Part shown: in pieces, positions 1 to 8,783 of the stretch
How positions within the stretch are numbered: position 1 is the stretch's first letter
How the letters are laid out: each line of letters begins with the position of its first letter
From: Clostridia bacterium
GTDB lineage: Bacteria > Bacillota > Clostridia > TANB77 > CAG-508
NCBI GenBank assembly: GCA_017515985.1
Contig: JAFWDV010000008.1
Location: forward strand, 132,470-196,469
Reading direction: 5' to 3'
DNA: 64,000 nucleotides
Notes under the pieces: model-generated
What the model saw: the letters and a program-made list of their open reading frames with translations, nothing else
Told to the model about the DNA's origin: nothing
The model's database searches: none
Position numbers and translations under genes: made by a program

Positions 1-57
1 ATGTAATTAATTATATTATAATCAATTATTTTTAATTTATGTTATATTATCTATAAA

Positions 58-98
58 AATGAACCCTCAGTCTTTTCTATAAACACCTAGGGTTCATT
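58..98 (-). terminator. Rho-independent terminator of the M23-ftsX-ftsE operon
   Basis: A 10-bp inverted repeat (AATGAACCCT at 58-67, AGGGTTCATT at 89-98) lies just past the M23 peptidase stop. On the minus strand it is followed by a T-rich run. Confidence 0.75.
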
Positions 99-108
99 AA
101 ACATCATT

Positions 109-1290
109 TTATAGATAATTTAGTGGTGGTTTACTTTCACCGTTTATTCTTACTTCGAAGTGAAGATGATTTCCTGTTGAAGATCCTGTTGAACCAACGG
201 CTGCTATTCTTTGGCCTCTTGAAACTGTATCACCAACATTTACATATAAATTACTACAATGCGCATATCTTGTTGTATATCCATTTCCGTGGCTTATTAT
301 AATGTAATTTCCATAACCTCCATTATATCCCCAACTAGAAAGTATTACTGTTCCAGATTCTGCAGCAACAATATCTGCTCCACCAGCTGCAGCTATATCT
401 ATACCAGCATGTAACTTCTTAGTTCCATATATTGGATGAATTCTATATCCATAACCAGATGAAATTCTTTGACTAGAAGGACATGGCCATAAAAACTTAC
501 CAGAAGATTTTGTTGCTGTTGATGTACTACTAGAACTACTTGAGCTACTTGAACTGCTTGAATTTTTTGCAGCAGCTGCTTTTGCAGCGGCTATTCTAGC
601 TGCTTCTTGCTCTTTCTTTGTAGCTTCCTGCTCTTTTTTCTTTAGTGAAGCCATTTGCTTGTCATATTCATCTATCTTATTTTGAATTTCCTTTTGCTCG
701 CTACTTAAAGCATCAACTTTCTTTTGCTTTTCAGCTTTTAACCCTTTAAGTTCACTGCTTTTGCTTTCTTTTTCTGACTTTGCTGTTTCAACTTCTTGTT
801 TTTTATCTTCCAAATCTTTTTTAGCATCTTTAACTTCATTTATCAAATTATTGTCATACTCTGCAATTTGTTTTATCATGTCATAATTTGATACAAAATT
901 AACTATACCACCAGAAATCAAAGCTTCAAGGTATGTATCATTACTATTCATATATGCTGCAGAAAGTCTTTCATCTAGCATCGTTTCTTTTTCTGATAAA
1001 TCCTTTTCCTTTTCTGAAATAGATTTGTCTAGCTCATCAATTTTACCAGATAATGTACTTATTTCTTCTTCTACAGTGTTTATTGAGCTTGAAACCTTAG
1101 ATACTTCATCTAATGCTGTATCCAATTTTCCTTCAACATTTTCTAATTCCTCTTTTGCTTTATTAGATGCAGATTGCGTTTGTTGTTGCTCTTTTTTATA
1201 GTCTGCTGAAGACTTTTCAGCAAAAACTGTTCTACAATTTGTTAATACTAAAATCGAAATTACTATAATTGATAAAACTTTTCTTTTCAT
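109..1290 (-). CDS. Secreted coiled-coil M23 peptidase (EnvC/PcsB-like murein hydrolase)
   Basis: The 393-aa protein starts with a signal peptide (hydrophobic residues about 5-22, likely cleavage after VFA). A long Lys/Glu-rich coiled coil spans about 28-240, followed by a poly-Ser linker near 248-262. The C-terminal LytM/M23 domain (about 270-393) carries the zinc-ligand motifs HAGID and HLHFE. It should cut peptidoglycan cross-bridges outside the membrane. It lies directly downstream of ftsE-ftsX, and in this family (PcsB, EnvC) the FtsEX complex binds the coiled coil and activates the hydrolase. A GAGGTGGAG ribosome site supports the start. The family call is firm; control by FtsEX is inferred from context. 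Confidence 0.92.
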   Translation of the reverse strand: MKRKVLSIIVISILVLTNCRTVFAEKSSADYKKEQQQTQSASNKAKEELENVEGKLDTALDEVSKVSSSINTVEEEISTLSGKIDELDKSISEKEKDLSEKETMLDERLSAAYMNSNDTYLEALISGGIVNFVSNYDMIKQIAEYDNNLINEVKDAKKDLEDKKQEVETAKSEKESKSSELKGLKAEKQKKVDALSSEQKEIQNKIDEYDKQMASLKKKEQEATKKEQEAARIAAAKAAAAKNSSSSSSSSSSSSTSTATKSSGKFLWPCPSSQRISSGYGYRIHPIYGTKKLHAGIDIAAAGGADIVAAESGTVILSSWGYNGGYGNYIIISHGNGYTTRYAHCSNLYVNVGDTVSRGQRIAAVGSTGSSTGNHLHFEVRINGESKPPLNYL

Positions 1291-1308
1291 AACTCCACCT
1301 CATAATCG

Positions 1309-2220
1309 TTATACTTTTAAGTATTTCTTCATAGAAAGTACACTTCCTAATACACCAATTCCAATTCCCAATACTGCATATACTATAATAACATTTTGAA
1401 ATATACTACTAAATTCTAGTAAATTGAATCTCGTATTTGAAATAACTATGTTGCTCAATTTGCTATAGGCAAAGTGGTATATACCACCAAGAATCAATGT
1501 TGATATAGCTGTTGCTATAACACCTATAACTATACCTTCAACAATAAATGGTGCTCTAATGAAATTATTGGTAGCACCCACATATTTCATAATTGAAATT
1601 TCTCTTCTTCTTGCATGAACTGTTAACTTAATTGTATTTCCTATTATGACTATAGAAACTATAACAAGTAAAATACCTAAGCTGAAAAATAATATCTTAA
1701 CACCTTTATCTGCCTTATTTAAACCAGTTATTAATGTATCAGATGTTCCGATTTCTACAATCTTCTCTTTAATACTATCCGAGGCGTTGATTGCATTAAC
1801 AACATCTCCTGACTTTTTCAAATCCGTTAATGTTACTGAATATGACGCTTTGAATGGATGATTCGTTTCTGTATATTTTTCTAACAAATCAGCATTGTTT
1901 GCTAATTTTTCTTTAGCATTTTTTAAAGCATCAGCTTTAGAAGTAAAGGTTACACTATTTACTGTCTCTATTGACTTTATATAATCTTCAATCTCATTAA
2001 GCTCTGATGCTGATAAACCATCTTTAACAAATACGTTAATTGGAACATCTTCTTCTATTTGCTTAATTACTGATGTGATATTTTCTGCTCCAGCTATTCC
2101 TAGCCCCATTGTAATCATTGTTGCTAGCATTATTATAAGTGCAGCAAAAGTTGATTTTTTATTTTTAAATACGTTTTTAAATCCTTCACCTATTAAATAA
2201 CTTAGTATATTATAATTCAC
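1309..2220 (-). CDS. ftsX: Cell division ABC transporter permease FtsX
   Basis: This is a four-helix permease of the FtsX/MacB type, about 303 aa. One transmembrane segment lies near the N-terminus (after GEGFKNVFKNKKSTF), followed by an extracellular loop and three C-terminal segments. The cytoplasmic motif RRREISIMKYVGA is typical of the family. I start it at a GTG (2220) because AAGGTGGG lies 8 nt upstream and homologues begin there; an ATG at 2244 has no ribosome site. The start overlaps the ftsE stop by 11 nt, so the two are translationally coupled. With FtsE it probably transmits ATP-driven motion to the M23 hydrolase encoded next. Confidence 0.93.
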   Translation of the reverse strand: MNYNILSYLIGEGFKNVFKNKKSTFAALIIMLATMITMGLGIAGAENITSVIKQIEEDVPINVFVKDGLSASELNEIEDYIKSIETVNSVTFTSKADALKNAKEKLANNADLLEKYTETNHPFKASYSVTLTDLKKSGDVVNAINASDSIKEKIVEIGTSDTLITGLNKADKGVKILFFSLGILLVIVSIVIIGNTIKLTVHARRREISIMKYVGATNNFIRAPFIVEGIVIGVIATAISTLILGGIYHFAYSKLSNIVISNTRFNLLEFSSIFQNVIIVYAVLGIGIGVLGSVLSMKKYLKV

Positions 2221-2896
2221 TATCGTACCCACCTTTTTTATCATCTCTAACTATAATACCTTTATCAATTTGTATTACACGTTTTTCCATCTTATCAACA
2301 ATATCTTTAGCATGTGTAGCAACAACAACCGTTGTTCCTCTTAAATTTATACTATTTAATAAATTCATTATTTCCCATGCTGTATCTGGATCAAGATTTC
2401 CTGTAGGCTCGTCTGCTATTAACATAGAAGGATTATTAACTAATGCTCTTGCAAGTGCAACCCTTTGCTGCTCTCCTCCTGATAATTCATTTGGATACAT
2501 CTTTGCTTTTCCACTTAAACCAACAAGTGAAAGTACCATTGGTACTTGTCTTCTTATGTGTTTTGGTGTAGCTCTAACTATGTACATAGCAAAAGCAACG
2601 TTTTCGTATACTGTTTTATCTGGTAATAATCTGAAATCTTGAAAAACAACGCCCATACTTCTACGTAAATATGGAATTCTTCTTGATTTTATAAAAGTTG
2701 TATCTTTTCCATTTATAATAATATTACCTGATGTAGGCTCTTCTTCCTTTAATATCATTTTTATCAATGTTGATTTTCCAGATCCTGAAGATCCAACTAA
2801 GAAGGCAAATTCGCCTTTTTCTATTTTAAAATTAGCATTATGTACTGCTTCTGTTCCTGTGCTATATGTTTTGCTTACATTTCTAAATTCAATCAT
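2210..2896 (-). CDS. ftsE: Cell division ATP-binding protein FtsE
   Basis: This ABC ATPase of about 228 aa is the normal FtsE length. It has the Walker A motif GSSGSGKST, the signature LSGGEQQR, Walker B MLIADEPTGNLD and the H-loop ATHAKD. The start at MIEFRNVSK (2896) is preferred over an ATG 21 nt upstream because AGGTG lies in place before it and FtsE proteins begin with MIEF/MIxF. It is first in the ftsE-ftsX-M23 operon and powers the membrane complex that gates wall hydrolysis at division. Confidence 0.95.
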   Translation of the reverse strand: MIEFRNVSKTYSTGTEAVHNANFKIEKGEFAFLVGSSGSGKSTLIKMILKEEEPTSGNIIINGKDTTFIKSRRIPYLRRSMGVVFQDFRLLPDKTVYENVAFAMYIVRATPKHIRRQVPMVLSLVGLSGKAKMYPNELSGGEQQRVALARALVNNPSMLIADEPTGNLDPDTAWEIMNLLNSINLRGTTVVVATHAKDIVDKMEKRVIQIDKGIIVRDDKKGGYDSEL

Positions 2897-2996
2897 TATT
2901 TTACACCTCAAATACAAAAATATATATTTATATTTTTACAGGTATATGATACCAATAAATATCCTCTTTTGCAATAGAATTCATCAAAAATTCACT

Positions 2997-3674
2997 TTAC
3001 TCGCGCGCCATAATTTTACCTTTTTTTGCTTTTAATGCCTTTATTTTAATACCTTGCTCCATAAACATTTTTTCATGTTCAGTCATTATGTTATTCCAAA
3101 AATCTGGTGTACTTTCTAAATCAAAAGTTTTGTCTATTATTTCAAAACCTGACTCCTCAAAATACGATAAACTATCTGAAAATAAAGCATCATCATCTGT
3201 TTTAAAATAGATTTCTGCTCCATCTTTTAGAAATTCTCTATATTTTTCCAACTGTCTAGTATGTGTCAATCTCTTTTTATGATGTTTTCCTCTAGGCCAT
3301 GGATTGCAAAAATTAATATAAATGCGCTCTATTTGATCATTTTTATCAAAAATATTTAGTATTCTTTCAATATCGTACCTTGTTAGATAGATATTATCAA
3401 CTTCTTTGTTACTTTCAGCATATGTGGCTTCAACATTTCTCTTTGCAAGGCCAAGCATAGCATCAACTAAATCGACTGCAATATAATTTATATTTTCATT
3501 GCTAACAGCAAGTTGTGAAATAAAACTCCCTTTTCCGCAACCTAGCTCTAAATGTATTGGATTATCATTCTTAAAAAGTGTATTCCATTTTCCTTTATAA
3601 TCTTCTGGATTATCTATATAAAAACTGCTTGCCTCTAGCTCAGGCCTTGCCCATGGCTTGAATCTAATTCTCAT
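2997..3674 (-). CDS. trmB: tRNA (guanine-N7)-methyltransferase
   Basis: TrmB forms m7G46 in the tRNA variable loop using S-adenosylmethionine. The 225-aa sequence shows the SAM-binding motif LELGCGKGSF, an acidic VDLVDAM strand, and the family motif NPWPRGKHHKKRL followed by THTRQLEKY. The C-terminal TDDDALFSDS stretch also fits. It is divergent from the DUF4364 gene, with a shared intergenic region holding an inverted repeat. It appears to be monocistronic. Confidence 0.94.
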   Translation of the reverse strand: MRIRFKPWARPELEASSFYIDNPEDYKGKWNTLFKNDNPIHLELGCGKGSFISQLAVSNENINYIAVDLVDAMLGLAKRNVEATYAESNKEVDNIYLTRYDIERILNIFDKNDQIERIYINFCNPWPRGKHHKKRLTHTRQLEKYREFLKDGAEIYFKTDDDALFSDSLSYFEESGFEIIDKTFDLESTPDFWNNIMTEHEKMFMEQGIKIKALKAKKGKIMARE

Positions 3675-3745
3675 ATACTTACCTCCTACATTAATATTTA
3701 TTTAAATAAAATCACGAATTATATATTTCTTCTTTTTTTTTACAT

Positions 3746-3776
3746 TATGCTATGTTATAATACACGTTATAGCATA
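3746..3776. promoter_or_regulatory. Inverted repeat operator candidate between trmB and the DUF4364 gene
   Basis: A perfect 8-bp inverted repeat (TATGCTAT at 3746-3753, ATAGCATA at 3769-3776) brackets a TATAAT hexamer at 3756-3761 that points at the DUF4364 gene. This geometry suits a dimeric repressor covering a -10 box, and the adjacent gene encodes a predicted winged-helix protein. The operator role is inferred. Confidence 0.5.
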
Positions 3777-3803
3777 CTTTGTAAATAAGGAAGTGGAATA
3801 AAA

Positions 3804-4343
3804 TTGAAAATAACGTCAGATAACGATACACTAGCAGAAAATAAAGTATTAATTCTTTATATTTTAGATCAAGTACATAAGCCAATTACTAATGACAATT
3901 TATATAAACTTGTTCTATCAGCAATAAATATGAATTACTTCTATTTTCAACAATTCTTACTAGATTTGGAATCAGCAAAATTTATAGTAAGTTTTCAGAA
4001 AGAAGATCAAATTTTATATAAATTAACAACACATGGAAAAGAAACTTTAAGTTTAACCCTAGATATATTGCCAGGAATAGTAAAACTTAAGGCAGATACG
4101 AATTTGAAGCCTCTATTAGAAACCATAGAAAATGAACACTCAATTATAGCAGAATTTACACCAAAGAGCGAAGATCACTACATAGTTGCATGCAAGATAA
4201 TGGAGAATAACGAAACTATATTTGAAACAAAAACATTTGCGGGCTCAAGAGATGAGGCAAAAAAAATTGTGGATAATTGGAAAAACAATGCAGATAAGAT
4301 TTATCCTGCATTGCTTGAAACATTAACAAAAAACTATAATTAA
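3804..4343 (+). CDS. DUF4364 family winged-helix protein
   Basis: The 179-aa protein begins at a TTG preceded by AAGGAAGTGG. The N-terminal half (about residues 10-85) reads as a PadR/winged-helix-like fold: helix, LYILDQVHKPITNDNLYKLVL, then a wing region ending YKLTTHGKETL. The C-terminal half is a DUF4364-type alpha/beta domain. Members are conserved in Clostridia, and the function is not established. It is divergent from trmB and ends at a strong hairpin terminator. Autoregulation through the inverted repeat upstream is a guess from layout. Confidence 0.8.
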   Translation: MKITSDNDTLAENKVLILYILDQVHKPITNDNLYKLVLSAINMNYFYFQQFLLDLESAKFIVSFQKEDQILYKLTTHGKETLSLTLDILPGIVKLKADTNLKPLLETIENEHSIIAEFTPKSEDHYIVACKIMENNETIFETKTFAGSRDEAKKIVDNWKNNADKIYPALLETLTKNYN

Positions 4344-4350
4344 AATATTT

Positions 4351-4384
4351 TGGAGACGGATTCTTTTTTCCGTCTCCATTTTTT
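4351..4384 (+). terminator. Terminator after the DUF4364 gene (GGAGACGG hairpin family)
   Basis: TGGAGACGG (4351-4359) pairs with CCGTCTCCA (4370-4378), and T6 follows. It belongs to the GGGGACGG-type hairpins seen at several gene ends in this window. Confidence 0.85.
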
Positions 4385-4393
4385 AGGGACCTT

Positions 4394-5053
4394 CTATTCT
4401 TTCATTTTTTTGATTGTTTCTGCATAATCATCCTGTTTTATTATCCCTGTTCCAGAAACAATAATATCTGCTCCGGCTTTCTTTACGCTCTCAACATTTT
4501 CTAGTTTGATTCCACCATCCGCTTCAACACACACATCAAAATCATTTTCCTGTATATATGCTTTAACGTCAGATATCTTCTTTAATGTATCTGTTATTAG
4601 CTGTTGACCTCCTTTTCCAGGAAATACGGTCATCACAAGGACCATATGTACATATGGCAATAATTCATATACTTTATCAATTTTAGTATCAGGATTAACC
4701 GCAATACCAACCTTACAATTATTCTCTTTTATATATTTTATTAATTCAAGAGCCTCTATCTTATCCTTAACAGCCTCTATATGGAATGTTATAATATTTG
4801 GTTCATAATTTAAATACGTATCTATATATTTCTTTACATCTTTAACCATTAAATGTACATCTAATGGTACAGTTGATACAGATTTCATATATCCGCTGTA
4901 TTCTTCCATTATATCGTTTGTAAAATGCTCTACAAATTTTCCATCCATTACATCTATATGGAAAAAATCTGTTTTAGCCACTTCTATGTTATATATAGTT
5001 TTCATTACATTTTCTTTTTCTACTGATAAAAATGATGTTGATATTTCTACCAT
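4394..5053 (-). CDS. rpe: Ribulose-phosphate 3-epimerase
   Basis: This TIM-barrel enzyme interconverts ribulose-5-P and xylulose-5-P in the pentose phosphate pathway. The 219 residues show HIDVMDG (metal and catalytic residues), DVHLMV, ITFHIEA, the VFPGKGGQ loop and the phosphate-binding EADGGI. Its start overlaps the rsgA stop by 7 nt, the common rsgA-rpe pairing in Firmicutes. Confidence 0.95.
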   Translation of the reverse strand: MVEISTSFLSVEKENVMKTIYNIEVAKTDFFHIDVMDGKFVEHFTNDIMEEYSGYMKSVSTVPLDVHLMVKDVKKYIDTYLNYEPNIITFHIEAVKDKIEALELIKYIKENNCKVGIAVNPDTKIDKVYELLPYVHMVLVMTVFPGKGGQQLITDTLKKISDVKAYIQENDFDVCVEADGGIKLENVESVKKAGADIIVSGTGIIKQDDYAETIKKMKE

Positions 5054-5940
5054 TTGCGTGCCTCTCTTTCTTTCAATTCAGAATATATTTTGCAAAATCT
5101 ATCATATCTTTCCTTTGATATTTTTCCTTCACTTACAGCTTTTTTTATGCCACAACTTTCTTCCTTAACATGAGTACAACCTATAAACTCGCAATCCTTT
5201 TCATATTCAACAAATTCAATAAAATACTTGTATAGCTCTTCGATCTCTATTTCATTTACATCAAACGTTGAAAATCCTGGAGTATCGGCTAAATATGTTG
5301 TCTCATCAATCTTATATAGATATGTCGATGTAGTTGTATTTTTGCCTCTCTTATTTTTCTGACTTATTACTCCCTGTTTTGTTGTGTCCTCTCCGAATAT
5401 GGCGTTTATTAGCGTTGACTTACCAACACCTGAATTTCCTGAAAAGGCTGTTATATTTCCTTGAAGAATATTTCTTATACCATCTATACCAATTTTTTCG
5501 TTAGCATTAGTCTCGTAAACATCGTATCCAATTTTCCTATATACACTTGCTATAGACTGAATATACTGCTCATCCTCCAAATCAATTTTGTTTAAACAAA
5601 TAATAGGTTTAATTCCATTGAGTTCAGCAAAGACAAGTTGTTTATCTAGCATTAATAAATCAGGCTTTGGCATTTTCATTGAAATAACCAAAATAATCTG
5701 AGTTAAATTTGCAATTTTAGGCCTTTTTATATAGCTCTTTCTATCTTTAACTGTATTAATAACGCCTTCTTTCTTTTCACTATCAATTACTTCATATTCA
5801 ACATAGTCACCAACTGTTAGTGAAGTTCCTTGCTCCTTAAACTTTCCCCTTGCATTACATTTTAATATTTCATTACTTTTAATATCTTCTACAACATACG
5901 TGTTTGACGCGTTGCTTATTATAATTCCTTCTTCTTGCAA
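5047..5940 (-). CDS. rsgA: Ribosome small subunit-dependent GTPase A
   Basis: RsgA is a circularly permuted GTPase that helps mature the 30S subunit. The 297-aa sequence has an N-terminal OB-fold (about 1-70) and permuted G motifs in the order G4 LNKID, G1 GNSGVGKSTLIN, G3 DTPG. A zinc knuckle at the end uses Cys-Cys-His-Cys (CEFIGCTHVKEESC). It is co-transcribed with rpe. A terminator upstream separates it from prkC. Confidence 0.96.
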   Translation of the reverse strand: MQEEGIIISNASNTYVVEDIKSNEILKCNARGKFKEQGTSLTVGDYVEYEVIDSEKKEGVINTVKDRKSYIKRPKIANLTQIILVISMKMPKPDLLMLDKQLVFAELNGIKPIICLNKIDLEDEQYIQSIASVYRKIGYDVYETNANEKIGIDGIRNILQGNITAFSGNSGVGKSTLINAIFGEDTTKQGVISQKNKRGKNTTTSTYLYKIDETTYLADTPGFSTFDVNEIEIEELYKYFIEFVEYEKDCEFIGCTHVKEESCGIKKAVSEGKISKERYDRFCKIYSELKEREARKW

Positions 5941-5991
5941 AATTTGCCCCCTATGTAATTTATACTTATTCTACAAAACATTTATATAAAC

Positions 5992-6022
5992 AAAAGCGAA
6001 GAATTATATTTCCTTCGCTTTT
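5992..6022 (-). terminator. Terminator of the prpC-prkC operon
   Basis: AAAAGCGAAG (5992-6001) and CTTCGCTTTT (6013-6022) form a perfect 10-bp stem just past the prkC stop, with a T-run on the minus strand. Confidence 0.85.
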
Positions 6023-6029
6023 ATACTGG

Positions 6030-8021
6030 TTAGCTTACTGTTAATACTGTATTTTCACTATTCAAGTCTAAATTATAAGATTTTCCATTAACTAAGATTC
6101 CATTTATATAGACTTTAATTGTTACATTGCCTTTTCCTTCGAAAGTTTGATTTACATTTTCTGTATCTTTTGAAACAGACTTATCATAGATTGGATCTGT
6201 ACCTACTAGGATTTTTAAAGAAACATTCTTTTCTTTAGACGTTTCATCATCTTCGCTAGTTGCCTCTGATGTATACTTTCCTGTAGCTACTAAACTCTTT
6301 ACTTTTACATTTACTGTTCCTTGTACATTTTGTTTTATTTTATTAACAGTTAATGTAATTTTTGTTCCTTCTTCAACTTCAGTATTTTCACTTATACTTT
6401 GCTCTAGAACTACTCCATCGCTCTTTGATGTATCTTCTTTTTCTTTGAATGATACTTCCATTCCAAGCTCTGTTAATTCTTTTTGCGCTTCATCTTTATC
6501 TTTACCAACTACATCTGTAACATAAAACTTCTTTTTGCCGTTTCCTTTACTAACATGAATTTTAACTGTTGAACCAGCTTGAACATCTGAATTTTCTTCG
6601 TTTTCTTGGCTTATAACAATTCCAGCTTGAACTTTTTGGCTTATTTCTTCAACTTTTTCTACTTTTAAGCCCAAAGCTATTAAAGCAGATTCTGCTTTAG
6701 AGAACTCTTCGCCTACAACTTTTGGCATCTTAACCATCTCTGTACCTTTGCTTATTACAACATTAATAGTATTTCCTTCTTTTATTGAAAAATTGCTCTT
6801 GTATGCTGGATCTTGAGAAACTACTGTACCTTCTGGATATTCAGTACTAAATTCTTCTTTCGATACATTGAATTTTAATTTTGCATTTTCTACTTCAATT
6901 CGCGCCTCTTCTTGAGTCTTTCCAACTACATTTGGTATTTGTACATCTTTAGGACCAGATGAATTAGCAACACCTAATGTGATAAATAATGCAGCTACAA
7001 ATACTACTAAGAATACCAATGCTATAATTCCAGAAACAATAACCTTTTTATGTGCCTGGAAGAAACTTAATTCTTCTTCATCTTCCTTTTCATCAGGCTT
7101 TCTTGAACTTACATTATAATCAAATCCATCATCTACAGTTGGAATTCTTCTTGTTAATCCATCTGTATAATTCGATTCATCAATAAATCCACCTTCTGGT
7201 CTCTTTAAAGCCATATTTAAATCCTTTATCATTTCTGATGCATTTTGATATCTATCATTTGGATCTTTCTTTAGAGCTTTCATAATTATTTGATTAACTG
7301 CATATGGCACATTCTGATTTATCTTAATAGGTTCAACTGGGCTCTCTTGCATATGCTTAAGAGCTATTGATACTGGTGTATCTGCATCAAATGGAACTTT
7401 TCCTGTAACCATCTCATACATAACAACACCCAATGAATATAAATCAGATTTTGAATCTGTATATCCACCTCTTGCGTGCTCAGGTGAAAAATAATGAACA
7501 GATCCAAGAGTTGTTCCAAAAGCAGTTATAGTTGAGTTTGATACAGCTTTAGCAATACCAAAATCTGTGACTTTTGCAACACCATCTTCAGTAATCATAA
7601 TATTATGTGGTTTAATATCTCTATGTATTATATTATTTTTATGAGCCATCTCTAACGCTGAAGCAATTTGTATCGCAATATTTATAGACCATTTCCATGA
7701 TAAGAATCCATCTTCATCTATAATCTGCTTTAAAGTTTTTCCTTGTATTAGCTCCATTACGATATAATAAACATTATATTCTTGGCCGACATCGTAAACT
7801 GAAACTATATTTGGATGAGTCAATCTAGCCGCTGATTGAGCCTCAGCATTAAAACGTTTTATAAATTCTTCATCTGTTGTAAATTCGTCTCTAAGAATTT
7901 TCACTGCAACATATCTATTAAGTATTTTATCTAAAGCCTTGTATACAGTTGCCATTCCTCCATTTCCTATTTTCTCAATTAATTCATACCTATTTGCTAT
8001 AACACTACCTTCTAGATTCAT
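6030..8021 (-). CDS. prkC: PASTA-domain serine/threonine protein kinase (PrkC/Stk1)
   Basis: The 663-aa membrane kinase has a Hanks-type catalytic domain at about 8-275 (glycine loop GNGGMATVYK, VAIK-like lysine, HRDIKPHNIM, DFGIAKA). A basic/acidic juxtamembrane linker follows, then one transmembrane helix near 328-352 and three extracellular PASTA repeats (about 358-560). An extra C-terminal beta-rich tail of about 100 residues follows the repeats and is less common. PASTA repeats bind muropeptides or lipid II; in spore formers the kinase senses muropeptides to trigger germination. It is paired with the phosphatase PrpC upstream (13-nt gap). Confidence 0.96.
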   Translation of the reverse strand: MNLEGSVIANRYELIEKIGNGGMATVYKALDKILNRYVAVKILRDEFTTDEEFIKRFNAEAQSAARLTHPNIVSVYDVGQEYNVYYIVMELIQGKTLKQIIDEDGFLSWKWSINIAIQIASALEMAHKNNIIHRDIKPHNIMITEDGVAKVTDFGIAKAVSNSTITAFGTTLGSVHYFSPEHARGGYTDSKSDLYSLGVVMYEMVTGKVPFDADTPVSIALKHMQESPVEPIKINQNVPYAVNQIIMKALKKDPNDRYQNASEMIKDLNMALKRPEGGFIDESNYTDGLTRRIPTVDDGFDYNVSSRKPDEKEDEEELSFFQAHKKVIVSGIIALVFLVVFVAALFITLGVANSSGPKDVQIPNVVGKTQEEARIEVENAKLKFNVSKEEFSTEYPEGTVVSQDPAYKSNFSIKEGNTINVVISKGTEMVKMPKVVGEEFSKAESALIALGLKVEKVEEISQKVQAGIVISQENEENSDVQAGSTVKIHVSKGNGKKKFYVTDVVGKDKDEAQKELTELGMEVSFKEKEDTSKSDGVVLEQSISENTEVEEGTKITLTVNKIKQNVQGTVNVKVKSLVATGKYTSEATSEDDETSKEKNVSLKILVGTDPIYDKSVSKDTENVNQTFEGKGNVTIKVYINGILVNGKSYNLDLNSENTVLTVS

Positions 8022-8034
8022 ATTTTACCTCTCC

Positions 8035-8760
8035 TTATAATATGATTACAGCTGTAATATTATCTAATCCGCCATTTTCATTTGCTTTTTCAATTAGCAC
8101 ATTACATGCATCTTCCGGATTTTTAGTGATAATTTCAAAAATTCCATCTTCTTTTACCATATTTGTTAATCCGTCAGTACACATTAACAAAATATCGTCT
8201 TTTTGGAATCCTTTCACCATTACATCTGGTTCAACAAAAGCTGTACATCCTAAAGCTTTGGTTAACATGTTTTTCTTAGGATGATTATAAGCTTCCTCTT
8301 TAGTTATATTTCCTTGTTTTACTAACTGCTCAACGTAATTATGATCAACTGTTAGCTTTCTTAAAAATTGCTTTCTTAATCTGTAAACTCTACTATCACC
8401 TACGTGACCTATGTATACTCTACCAGAAAGAATTATGCAAATATCAATTGTTGTTCCCATTCCACTATAATCTTCAATCTCTTTAGATTTTTCATATATA
8501 ACCATATTTGCATATTCTATAGCATTTCTTATTAAATCCAATATTGCTTCTTTTTCTTTTTTTATACTAGCAAAATTATTCAGAATATAACTTTTGGTTG
8601 AATCTACAGCAAGCTTACTTGCAACTTCTCCACCTTTGTAGCCTCCCATACCATCAGCCACTATAAATAATTTTACTTCATCGTCTGGACCAGAAATAAA
8701 TAAGCTATCTTGATTCATTTCTCTTACCTTGCCTATATCTGATCTTGCAAAAGCTTTCAT
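8035..8760 (-). CDS. prpC: PP2C-family protein phosphatase (PrpC/Stp)
   Basis: The 241-aa metal-dependent Ser/Thr phosphatase has the PPM motifs MNQDS, VADGMGGYKGGEVAS, GMGTT, HVGDSRVYRL, DHNYVEQL and TDGLTNMV, and ends in GGLDNITAVII. It reverses phosphorylation by the kinase encoded immediately downstream. The order rlmN-prpC-prkC-rsgA-rpe is conserved in many Firmicutes. Confidence 0.96.
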   Translation of the reverse strand: MKAFARSDIGKVREMNQDSLFISGPDDEVKLFIVADGMGGYKGGEVASKLAVDSTKSYILNNFASIKKEKEAILDLIRNAIEYANMVIYEKSKEIEDYSGMGTTIDICIILSGRVYIGHVGDSRVYRLRKQFLRKLTVDHNYVEQLVKQGNITKEEAYNHPKKNMLTKALGCTAFVEPDVMVKGFQKDDILLMCTDGLTNMVKEDGIFEIITKNPEDACNVLIEKANENGGLDNITAVIIL

Positions 8761-8783
8761 AAAACCTCCTAAAACTGGCTATT

